From Ignavibacteriaceae bacterium (GTDB taxonomy: Bacteria > Bacteroidota > Ignavibacteria > Ignavibacteriales > Ignavibacteriaceae), in contig JALHTS010000445.1 of NCBI GenBank assembly GCA_022865965.1, forward strand, positions 1-6,072: a DNA stretch of 6,072 nt. Reading direction: 5' to 3'. Position 1 is the first letter of the stretch. Each line of letters starts with the position of its first letter. Below the pieces are notes generated by a model. That model had not been told where the DNA came from, did no database searches, and saw only the letters and a program-made list of their open reading frames with translations. Shown here piece by piece: positions 1-5,641 of this stretch. The translations under genes were made by a program, and so were the position numbers.

Positions 1-8
1 TATCACCT
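1..8 (-). promoter_or_regulatory. Possible Shine-Dalgarno site of a gene beyond the left edge
   Basis: Minus-strand AGGTGATA overlaps the last base pairs of the ccmF TAG stop. AGGTG so close to the stop suggests that another operon gene begins within a few bases outside the window. The start codon itself is not visible. Confidence 0.35.
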
Positions 9-2412
9 ATATCAAAGATTCTTTCAATCGTCTTACGGCGGAAACAAAGAAACCAAGAACCATAAAAACCACACCAATCCAAACTAAACTGATGTATGGT
101 TTAATGCTTGCAGATACTGTGAGTACTTCTTCATTTATCTGAGCAGTTTGGTTATCATCGGTAACTCCATTCAAATTAGAGAGCATCAGATCAACTTTGC
201 CTGAAGCATCAAGATTATTAAGTTGAATTTTTAAGTTCATATCAGGAAGTTCTGTCGCTGTGAGAAGTTTTTCACCACCCTGACTCTGCATAGCGACTCT
301 AGCTTGCTGAGTTTTTCCATCTGCTTCTACTGTAAGTTTTACACCTATTTCAAACGCTGCCCCACTCATCATTGCATCTCTTACCTCTGCGGGAAAATCA
401 AAATCATTAAAAGTAATTTTAATGTTTCCATACTGTGTGGACGCACCGCGCTGCAAACTTACAACAGAACCTTCCTGGTTTTGTTTTCCTTCTTCATATC
501 CCATAGGAGCAAAATAAAGGTCGCGAGCAAACGTACTAAGGATTGCCGGTTCTCTCACCAAACTGTTATTGAATTCAGCAATATACATTATTGGAGTAAC
601 GCTGTATGACTTTTCTCCTTTTTTAAGTTCTATATTAAAAGCGTACTTAGTATTATTTTCAATCGGTTGATAACCGGTAAAGGTCATTTCATAACCAAAC
701 GCTTGTGCCGGTTTGTTTTTTATAAGATCAAGATCAACTTCTTCACTGTATGCCGCTGAGCCTATAACGCCTAGTAAAAACACCGCTATTCCAATATGTG
801 CAATATAAGCGCCAAGCATTTTCATATTCTTCTTTACAATCTTTACAGCAATTTCGCCATTTACAATAAGAGCGAATACACTTGACAGCGTAAGTACTAT
901 CATCATTATATCAGTTATTCCGCTGAAAATCACAATTACAATTGTTAGGATAATACTTGCTGAGGCTGAGAATATAGAACTTTTAATTAATTCCTGCGTA
1001 GAGGTTTTCTTCCATTTGATTAAAAGACTTAACCCATTTAAGAACCCGATAATAATTGCAATCGGCAAATGCATTTCATTGTAAAAGAAAGTATCTACGG
1101 ACCGTCCGAATATTGGTGCAGAAGTTCCAACAAGAATAATTAATGCGGAAGCACCAAGTACAACTGCGGCGGTAAATAAAGAAAGTTCTCTCGAAAGAAT
1201 ATTTTCATCTTGCGGAATTTGCACATTCAGATCTTTCCATCTGTATGCTATAGAACCGAATCCAAGCAAAATGAATGAACCTATGAATATTAGAAGGAAT
1301 AAATAAATCAACATTCCGGGATCAACAAATGAATGAACGGAAGAATCGCCGAGAATACCGCTTCTCGTCAGGAATGTACTGTAAAGAACAAAAACATAAG
1401 TAAGAATACTCAGAATAAGATTAGTCTTTGCATATCTTCCTACAGAATCACCGTTCTGCTGACTCTTTCGCTGCACAAGTAAAGTATGAATTGATGCAAC
1501 ACCTACTATCCAAGGAATTAAGCTTGAATTTTCAACAGGATCCCATGCCCAGTAACCACCCCAACCAAGCATTTCATAAGCCCAATAGCCGCCCATCATT
1601 ATTCCTAATCCCAAAATTCCGGCTCCTGCAAGCATCCAGGGAAACGCCTGACGAATCCAATCCTTATATTCATTCTTCATCATTGCAGCCATAGCAAAAG
1701 AAAAAGGAACGGTTGCCATAGCAAATCCCATAAACAAAACAGGCGGGTGTATTTGCATCCACCAATTCAGAAGTTGTGGATTAAGTCCTTTTCCGTCAAT
1801 AATAAAATTATTAACAGCTATACCGGAAGTACTAAGGGTAGCATAAAGATCTTTGCTCATCTGAACAAAACTTTGTCCTGCCTGCCCGTCGGTAAAAAGA
1901 AAATTTTGCAGGAAGGGCATATTGAGATATTGTGGATTGATATCTTTAATATTAATAAAAACGGGTACAGCCCAGATATATTCAAAAGGATTTTTGAACC
2001 ACGGTGAAACCATAACAAGCAAGAATGAAGTTGCAAGTGCAAAAATTGTCATAACTCGTGGTTCAAGATCACCGCGTTTTGAAGAGTACGATTGAAGTAT
2101 AATTCCGATTATTGCAGTGAGCAGCAGCCATAGCAAAAAGCTTCCTTCCTGTCCGCCCCAGAAAGATGAGAACAGAAGACCAGTACTCAATGAACCATTG
2201 CTATAACTGTAAACATAGTTATACTGGTATTGATGAGTTAAAAGTGCATGCCACAAAAGAACGGAACCGGCAATAACAAAAATCGCCATAGCATGATATG
2301 ACAATCTTGCATAACTAAGCGTGTTCTTATAGCCGCGGAAAGTTAAGTAATACATAACCATTGCTATAATACTGAAGACAAGAGCTGCGGTAAGAACAAT
2401 ACTTCCTATCAT
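7..2412 (-). CDS. ccmF: Cytochrome c heme lyase subunit CcmF, WWD family, full length
   Basis: An 801-residue polytopic inner-membrane protein that in the Ccm pathway takes heme from holo-CcmE and attaches it to apocytochrome c in the periplasm. The WWD motif is seen at residues 284-297 (core WGGYWAWDPVENSS). By motif context, the four histidines important in the E. coli protein correspond to His222 (QIHPPVLFMG), His309 (SIHTLL), His360 (SSVHSF) and His539 (YIAHIG). An early WGGQEGSFLLW motif lies at 85-95. Hydrophobic segments fill residues 1-555, then a hydrophilic, presumably periplasmic stretch runs about 556-770, and a last membrane helix lies at about 773-793. The E. coli protein is about 647 residues; the excess is largely in the C-terminal soluble part. 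ATG is chosen because GAGG lies 5 bases upstream. The gene begins 46 bases after ccmE and ends in TAG. Family assignment is firm. Confidence 0.97.
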   Translation of the reverse strand: MIGSIVLTAALVFSIIAMVMYYLTFRGYKNTLSYARLSYHAMAIFVIAGSVLLWHALLTHQYQYNYVYSYSNGSLSTGLLFSSFWGGQEGSFLLWLLLTAIIGIILQSYSSKRGDLEPRVMTIFALATSFLLVMVSPWFKNPFEYIWAVPVFINIKDINPQYLNMPFLQNFLFTDGQAGQSFVQMSKDLYATLSTSGIAVNNFIIDGKGLNPQLLNWWMQIHPPVLFMGFAMATVPFSFAMAAMMKNEYKDWIRQAFPWMLAGAGILGLGIMMGGYWAYEMLGWGGYWAWDPVENSSLIPWIVGVASIHTLLVQRKSQQNGDSVGRYAKTNLILSILTYVFVLYSTFLTRSGILGDSSVHSFVDPGMLIYLFLLIFIGSFILLGFGSIAYRWKDLNVQIPQDENILSRELSLFTAAVVLGASALIILVGTSAPIFGRSVDTFFYNEMHLPIAIIIGFLNGLSLLIKWKKTSTQELIKSSIFSASASIILTIVIVIFSGITDIMMIVLTLSSVFALIVNGEIAVKIVKKNMKMLGAYIAHIGIAVFLLGVIGSAAYSEEVDLDLIKNKPAQAFGYEMTFTGYQPIENNTKYAFNIELKKGEKSYSVTPIMYIAEFNNSLVREPAILSTFARDLYFAPMGYEEGKQNQEGSVVSLQRGASTQYGNIKITFNDFDFPAEVRDAMMSGAAFEIGVKLTVEADGKTQQARVAMQSQGGEKLLTATELPDMNLKIQLNNLDASGKVDLMLSNLNGVTDDNQTAQINEEVLTVSASIKPYISLVWIGVVFMVLGFFVSAVRRLKESLI

Positions 2413-2417
2413 TTATT

Positions 2418-2421
2418 CCTC
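2418..2421 (-). promoter_or_regulatory. Shine-Dalgarno site of ccmF
   Basis: On the minus strand GAGG is followed by AATAA and then the ATG at 2412, giving a 5-base spacer. This fixes the ccmF start and shows that the gene can be translated independently of ccmE. Confidence 0.7.
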
Positions 2422-2458
2422 GAAATTCTTAAGATTTAACTGATTAACTGTTTGTAAC

Positions 2459-2848
2459 TCAAAGACGTGACGATTGAACAGGCTGCTCTTCGTACTTGCT
2501 TGGACACTTAGTTAAAATATCTTTAGCGCGGAAATATCCGTTTTCAAAATTTCCTGTAACGACAACGCTAGTTGCGCTTTCAAAATTGTTAGGCATCATT
2601 CCGTTATAAACAACTTTCATTTCCTTTCCTTTTTCATCTCTCATATAAAAGGAAAATGTTTTTGTTTCTCGGTCAATCACATAATTTTTTTCCTTAACCC
2701 ACTTACCTGTGGCTTTAACAGTTTTATCATTATTTATTATATTACTAAAATCACTTTCATATTTAATATTACTTTGAGTAAACAAATAGCCCATCAATCC
2801 AAGAAATATGACAATAATAAATCCGCCGAATATATATTTGTTTTTCAT
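2459..2848 (-). CDS. ccmE: Periplasmic heme chaperone CcmE, CxxxY-type variant
   Basis: A 129-residue membrane-anchored heme chaperone that receives heme from CcmC and delivers it to CcmF. An uncleaved N-terminal anchor spans about residues 5-24. A beta-rich domain follows (about 30-112), with typical CcmE segments such as VKATGKWV, KEMKVVYNGMMPNNF and VVVTGNF. The heme-binding tail reads AKDILTKCPSKYEE, so the classical HxxxY ligand motif is replaced by CxxxY, with Cys115 and Tyr119. This variant is known from Desulfovibrio and archaeal CcmE, where heme is thought to be held through the cysteine. The ATG overlaps the ccmD stop (ATGA) and is preceded by GGAG at 2856-2859 with a 7-base spacer, so tight coupling to ccmD is likely. 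Length is at the short end for the family. Identity is firm; heme chemistry is inferred from the motif. Confidence 0.95.
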   Translation of the reverse strand: MKNKYIFGGFIIVIFLGLMGYLFTQSNIKYESDFSNIINNDKTVKATGKWVKEKNYVIDRETKTFSFYMRDEKGKEMKVVYNGMMPNNFESATSVVVTGNFENGYFRAKDILTKCPSKYEEQPVQSSRL

Positions 2849-2988
2849 TTTTTATCTCCGTTCATTTCTTTTTCAATCAGCTTAATTCTTTTGTCCAGAT
2901 TAGACATATAAAGGAAAATACCCGCCCATACAATCAGCACAATAATAAGAACTATATAAATTGCATTCTGTGATAAGAACTCTTCCAA
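2845..2988 (-). CDS. ccmD: Small membrane protein CcmD, TTG start
   Basis: A 47-residue protein read in the ccmC-ccmE gap. It has a short N-terminal stretch (MEEFLSQNAIYIV), one hydrophobic helix at about residues 10-28 (YIVLIIVLIVWAGIFLY), then a charged cytoplasmic tail (NLDKRIKLIEKEMNGDKK). The layout of one helix, a Trp in its second half, and a LDKRI..LEKE-like tail is that of CcmD, which links the CcmAB ATPase module to CcmC and helps release holo-CcmE. The TTG start is supported by AGAGG at 2995-2999 with a 6-base spacer. The only ATG in frame, at residue 28, would remove the helix. It starts 2 bases after the ccmC stop and its TGA overlaps the ccmE ATG. Position between ccmC and ccmE fits the canonical gene order. 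Short size and rare start codon make it easy to miss. Confidence 0.9.
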   Translation of the reverse strand: MEEFLSQNAIYIVLIIVLIVWAGIFLYMSNLDKRIKLIEKEMNGDKK

Positions 2989-2990
2989 CT

Positions 2991-3695
2991 TTAACCTCTG
3001 ATTAATTGTTTATTTAGTTTGTCCCGATAAATTATTGATTTATATCCTACGTTCCACATCCAGAAAAACAGTATTGTAAATCCTATTAACGATAAAAAGA
3101 AAATTATTAACATACTTGAATTCATCTGAAAATTTACAACCGGACCGGCACCTGTATCATCTGCAGAACCGGGATGAAGACCTCTCATAACCCTCGGCAT
3201 AATGAATATAAAAAAAGGAACAGTTACAAAAGCAATGATTGAATAAACTGCAGAAAGTGTAGCGCGCTTATCTTCAGATTCGATTGAAGATCTTAAAGCG
3301 AACCATGCACCATAAATAAGTAAAAGAGCAAAAATACTTGATTGTCGCGGATCCCAACTCCAGAATGCACCCCAGGCAAATTTTGCCCAGACCGCTCCGG
3401 TTACCGTTGCAAGTATGCAGAAAATCATTCCAAGCTGATTTGCCGCATAGGATTTTGCATCGTCATCAAGATTTTTATTTCTTAAATACTTAAAACTGTA
3501 CACAGTGGACATAAAAAATGCAATTACAGTCAGCCAGGCAGTAGGAACGTGAAAAAAGAAGATTTTAGCATGTTCTCCTAATCCGGGAATGAATGGAAAT
3601 TCATACCACGTAGTTGGATTCTCAACTATGGGAAATGCTATTCCTGCTACTGAAACAAAAGCTAACAGTAAGAATAAAAATATTTTCCAGATCAT
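2991..3695 (-). CDS. ccmC: Heme-handling membrane protein CcmC, WWD family
   Basis: A 234-residue protein with six probable membrane helices (about 3-22, 44-66, 87-106, 119-137, 147-169, 193-216). In System I, CcmC binds heme at the outer membrane face and loads it onto CcmE. The WWD motif is visible at about residues 103-120 (WAKFAWGAFWSWDPRQSS). The two conserved periplasmic heme-ligand histidines are His49 in FFFHVPTAW and His174 in GLHPG. Length matches the usual 230-250 residues. The ATG at 3695 lies 32 bases after the ccmB stop; the leader is AT-rich with no clear Shine-Dalgarno site, so translation may rely on an unstructured leader or on coupling. The downstream ccmD begins within 2 bases of its stop. 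Identity is firm, supported by motif and position between ccmB and ccmD. Confidence 0.96.
   Translation of the reverse strand: MIWKIFLFLLLAFVSVAGIAFPIVENPTTWYEFPFIPGLGEHAKIFFFHVPTAWLTVIAFFMSTVYSFKYLRNKNLDDDAKSYAANQLGMIFCILATVTGAVWAKFAWGAFWSWDPRQSSIFALLLIYGAWFALRSSIESEDKRATLSAVYSIIAFVTVPFFIFIMPRVMRGLHPGSADDTGAGPVVNFQMNSSMLIIFFLSLIGFTILFFWMWNVGYKSIIYRDKLNKQLIRG
2995..2999 (-). promoter_or_regulatory. Shine-Dalgarno site that decides the TTG start of ccmD
   Basis: AGAGG on the minus strand lies inside the last codons of ccmC, 6 bases before the TTG at 2988. No ATG lies in a usable position, so this site is the main support for the start. Confidence 0.7.
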
Positions 3696-3727
3696 AAGAT
3701 AAAATTGATAAATTTTGATTGAATTCG

Positions 3728-4393
3728 CTATTCTTTCCAGATAAAATCAAATAACATATAAGAAGCGGTTAACATAATCACATCATAGCTCACAACAATT
3801 GCTAATTCAAAAATAGATTTTTCAAACCCTGTGCCATCGATTGAAAACAAAGTTAATTGCACGGAAGTTAAAATCAAAGGCAACAAAATCGGGAAAGATA
3901 GCACCGGATAAAGTGTGCCTTTTGCTCCTGCTTTTGAAATTATTGCGGCTATTATGGTTGATGAAATTGCCAATCCGATATTGCCGAGAATAAAGGTAAG
4001 TAAAAAGAGGTAAAAATTCTGTATTACAAAAGCTTCAAATAATGCAGCGTAAAGTACTGCTATAACAGAATTCATTGCAAAAGTAAGAATAACGTTAAAT
4101 ATAAGCTTTCCTGTAAAGACTGTGGTTGGTGAAGCAATAAGTTGAAGAGTTAATGTTGTTCCTCTTTCTTCTTCGGATACAAATGCTCGCGCAAGTCCTG
4201 ACATTGCACTAAAGAAAATTACAACCCAAAATAATCCTGCTGTAAGCTCCGGGCTGATTCTTTCCTGTCCAATAGAAAAAAGAATTACGCTTATTGCAAC
4301 GATAATGAACATTGCAAGCGAATTTATCGCATAGCGAGTTCTGATTTCTGAATGAAGATCTTTAACGAATAAATTGTAAGACTTTGATAACAT
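3728..4393 (-). CDS. ccmB: Heme exporter ABC membrane subunit CcmB
   Basis: A 221-residue integral membrane protein, the permease-like partner of CcmA in the ATP-driven release of holo-CcmE from CcmC/CcmD. Six hydrophobic segments are seen (about 23-41, 51-69, 98-119, 127-152, 162-184, 193-217). The N-terminal stretch KDLHSEIRTRY and the loop RAFVSEEERGTTLTLQLIASP (residues 69-89), probably the cytoplasmic contact with CcmA, are typical of CcmB, as is FPILLPLIL at 167-175. Length matches the family. The ATG at 4393 has no recognisable Shine-Dalgarno site: a palindrome (4407-4422) ends 13 bases before the start and has probably displaced the original leader. In a standard ccm operon ccmB directly follows ccmA; here a transposase gene lies between them. 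Identity is firm from motifs and order; the start is the first in-frame Met with a full N-terminus. Confidence 0.94.
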   Translation of the reverse strand: MLSKSYNLFVKDLHSEIRTRYAINSLAMFIIVAISVILFSIGQERISPELTAGLFWVVIFFSAMSGLARAFVSEEERGTTLTLQLIASPTTVFTGKLIFNVILTFAMNSVIAVLYAALFEAFVIQNFYLFLLTFILGNIGLAISSTIIAAIISKAGAKGTLYPVLSFPILLPLILTSVQLTLFSIDGTGFEKSIFELAIVVSYDVIMLTASYMLFDFIWKE

Positions 4394-4406
4394 TATTGGT
4401 GTTCAT

Positions 4407-4422
4407 TTTGGCTAAAGCCAAA
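4407..4422. repeat. Palindrome P1, next to the ccmB start
   Basis: Arms TTTGGC and GCCAAA pair perfectly around a TAAA loop on the plus strand. On the minus strand it ends 13 bases before the ccmB ATG. Bases 4406-4421 are the exact reverse complement of 4528-4543 (P4). Confidence 0.85.
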
Positions 4423-4441
4423 TTAATTTTATTAATTTATT

Positions 4442-4461
4442 CCACGACCTAAAGGTCGTGG
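4442..4461. repeat. Palindrome P2, GC-rich hairpin
   Basis: Eight-base perfect arms CCACGACC and GGTCGTGG enclose the loop TAAA on the plus strand, the same loop as P1. It is far richer in G+C than its AT-rich surroundings. No T-run follows on the minus strand, so it does not look like an intrinsic terminator of the operon. Confidence 0.88.
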
Positions 4462-4488
4462 CTATTATAGAACAAGAATTTTTAATTG

Positions 4489-4508
4489 CCACGAGCTTCA
4501 GCTCGTGG
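4489..4508. repeat. Palindrome P3, GC-rich hairpin, inverted relative to P2
   Basis: Eight-base perfect arms CCACGAGC and GCTCGTGG enclose TTCA on the plus strand (TGAA on the minus strand). The outer six bases CCACGA match P2, and the purine-rich loop lies on the opposite strand from that of P1 and P2. The spacer to P2 is 27 bases. Confidence 0.88.
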
Positions 4509-4527
4509 GTTAGAAGAAAACAAATCA

Positions 4528-4541
4528 TTGGCTTTAGCCAA
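4528..4541. repeat. Palindrome P4, overlapping the transposase stop codon
   Basis: Arms TTGGC and GCCAA enclose TTTA on the plus strand (TAAA on the minus strand). The transposase TAA stop lies in the loop plus its edge at 4534-4536, and the last two residues (Phe-Gly) are encoded by one arm. Extended by two bases it is an exact inverted copy of P1. Confidence 0.85.
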
Positions 4542-4956
4542 AACTGTATTTTTTAATAAATAAATTATATTCTTCATTAAAAGATTTAGTTCGATGATGA
4601 TCTTCTTGTTTTTTAATGTACTCTCTTACTTTCTCAACTTGAGATTCACTAACTGAAACAGCTATATACTCATCCTGCCATTCAAATTTTCCACTAACTA
4701 ATTTAGACTTGTTAACCCAATTTGAAGATTCACCTTTTAACAACATTACCATTTTGCTAACAGTTTGCTCTCTTCCTAAAGAGATTAATAAATGAATATG
4801 ATCATTAACACAATTCAAAGAATCAACAAAAATTTCTTTCAGAATGGAGTTCTCTTTAATATGCTTGAGAAGAAGCGGTTTTAGTTTTTGCGTAATAATT
4901 TTTTCTCTATTCTTTGTTGACCAAATAATATGTATCCAAATCTTTGTAAAAGGCAT
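4534..4956 (-). CDS. IS200-like Y1 transposase, REP-associated (RAYT) type
   Basis: A 140-residue HUH single-strand transposase of the Y1_Tnp (IS200/IS605 TnpA) superfamily. These enzymes cut and rejoin single-stranded DNA at hairpins through a 5'-phosphotyrosine link. Seen here: the HUH motif as His53-Ile-His55 in NDHIHLLISL, the probable nucleophile Tyr113 with Gln117 four residues on (REYIKKQEDHH), and the FEWQDEYIAVSVSES segment (91-105) common in RAYT-like members. All catalytic positions are present, so it is probably intact. The ATG at 4956 has AAGGG at 4962-4966 with a 5-base spacer. It lies 40 bases after ccmA in the same direction and may be expressed by read-through from the ccm operon. 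No TnpB partner or recombination gene is present. The C-terminus ends inside palindrome P4 and is slightly shorter than many relatives of about 150 residues. Confidence 0.93.
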   Translation of the reverse strand: MPFTKIWIHIIWSTKNREKIITQKLKPLLLKHIKENSILKEIFVDSLNCVNDHIHLLISLGREQTVSKMVMLLKGESSNWVNKSKLVSGKFEWQDEYIAVSVSESQVEKVREYIKKQEDHHRTKSFNEEYNLFIKKYSFG

Positions 4957-4961
4957 TTTTA

Positions 4962-4966
4962 CCCTT
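4962..4966 (-). promoter_or_regulatory. Shine-Dalgarno site of the transposase gene
   Basis: AAGGG followed by TAAAA precedes the ATG at 4956 on the minus strand. It supports the chosen start and shows that the transposase carries its own translation signal within the ccm transcript. Confidence 0.65.
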
Positions 4967-4996
4967 TTTGAATTACTTAATTAATAACTGCGTATG

Positions 4997-5641
4997 TCAA
5001 GTACTATTAATCTCTTTATACTTTTCCAAATAAATAATCTCCTTGCATAGATCGAGATCTGATTTCTCATTTGAAGCAACAATAACAATATTTTTCCCGC
5101 CTTCTTCCCTTACAATTTCATAAACGGAGTTTTTGCCTTCTTCATCTAAATTGGAAGTCGGTTCATCCAAAATCAATAATTCAGGTGAGTGCATTAAAGA
5201 AAAAATAAATTTTAATCTTTGCTTCATCCCCGATGAATAGGTCTTTACTAAATCATCTTTTCTATTAAGAAGAAGAAATTTTTCCAATAAATATTTTACT
5301 CTTTGCTCATCTAGGTTTATTCCTCTTATCTTGGCAAATAGTTCAAGATTTTCCCAAGCGGAAAATTCTTCATAGAGAACTAAGTATGGTGAAACGAATC
5401 CAATATGATTATGAAGTTTTTCCGGAATTATTTCTCTTTCATGAATTTTATGAATTACTTTGCCTTCAGAAGCGCTGATAATGCCTGCAATGATTTTTAC
5501 CAAAGTAGATTTACCTGAACCATTAGGACCCGAAACACCATACACTCCGGGTTTATTTATTTTGAAATTAAGGTTGTCGAAGATAAGTCTTCTGCCGAAG
5601 AATTTTCTAACGGACGATAATTCTAAATTGTAATTAGTCAT
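4997..5641 (-). CDS. ccmA: Heme exporter ABC ATPase CcmA
   Basis: A 214-residue cytoplasmic ABC ATPase, the energy-providing partner of CcmB in holo-CcmE release. Motifs in order: Walker A GPNGSGKST at 38-46, signature YSSGMKQR at 135-142, Walker B LLILDEP at 155-161, and D-loop SNLD at 163-166. Two normally conserved residues differ. The Q-loop reads IGFVSPYLVLYEEF, with Pro85 where Gln is expected, and the switch region reads VIVASNEKSD, with Asn191 in place of His. Both may be normal for CcmA of this lineage; I recall similar forms in Bacteroidota-group relatives but cannot check. As a generic ABC domain its name rests mainly on operon context with ccmBCDEF. The ATG overlaps the upstream gene by 8 bases (ATGACTAA), with no clear Shine-Dalgarno site, so translation is probably coupled to that gene. 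Confidence 0.92.
   Translation of the reverse strand: MTNYNLELSSVRKFFGRRLIFDNLNFKINKPGVYGVSGPNGSGKSTLVKIIAGIISASEGKVIHKIHEREIIPEKLHNHIGFVSPYLVLYEEFSAWENLELFAKIRGINLDEQRVKYLLEKFLLLNRKDDLVKTYSSGMKQRLKFIFSLMHSPELLILDEPTSNLDEEGKNSVYEIVREEGGKNIVIVASNEKSDLDLCKEIIYLEKYKEINST

Larger units (their letters stand above)
4406..4966 (-). mobile_element. RAYT/IS200-like element with mirrored palindromes, inserted between ccmA and ccmB
   Basis: This interval holds a Y1 transposase gene with its ribosome-binding site, followed by four palindromes (4407-4422, 4442-4461, 4489-4508, 4528-4541). It separates ccmA from ccmB, which are normally adjacent, so I infer insertion into an ancestral ccmAB junction. The outer palindromes share an exact 16-base inverted match (4406-4421 against 4528-4543). 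No target duplication is seen, as expected for IS200-type single-strand transposition. The right-hand boundary near ccmA (4967-4996) is AT-rich and has no matching palindrome, so the true limits are uncertain. The arrangement resembles REP clusters next to REP-associated tyrosine transposases (RAYTs), but whether the element is mobile as a unit or a domesticated transposase beside REP-like repeats cannot be settled here. Confidence 0.75.

Noticed and set aside
304..609. Plus-strand open frame inside ccmF
   Set aside because: It lies wholly opposite a well-conserved gene, and its translation is Cys/Phe/Lys-rich with no recognisable domain. The same holds for plus-strand frames at 1428-1694 and 1747-2007 and a minus-strand frame at 1857-2042.
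2413..2458. A promoter in the 46-base ccmE-ccmF gap
   Set aside because: No convincing -10/-35 or Bacteroidota-type promoter pair could be read; only the ccmF Shine-Dalgarno site is clear.
4362..4406. A 14-codon frame starting at the ATG at 4406 and overlapping the ccmB start, as a regulatory upstream peptide
   Set aside because: It has no Shine-Dalgarno site, its peptide shows no pattern, and its ATG is created by the edge of palindrome P1. Probably chance.
4442..4508. P2 and P3 as intrinsic transcription terminators between ccmA and ccmB
   Set aside because: Stems are strong, but neither is followed by a T-run on the minus strand (P3 is followed by CAATTAAAAA, P2 by AATAAATT). Partial termination cannot be excluded, but the hallmark is absent.
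4406..4543. A short CRISPR array, because of similar repeats with about 19-base spacing
   Set aside because: Each unit is a self-complementary palindrome, the units fall in two families and are inverted rather than direct, spacers are AT-rich and there are no cas genes.
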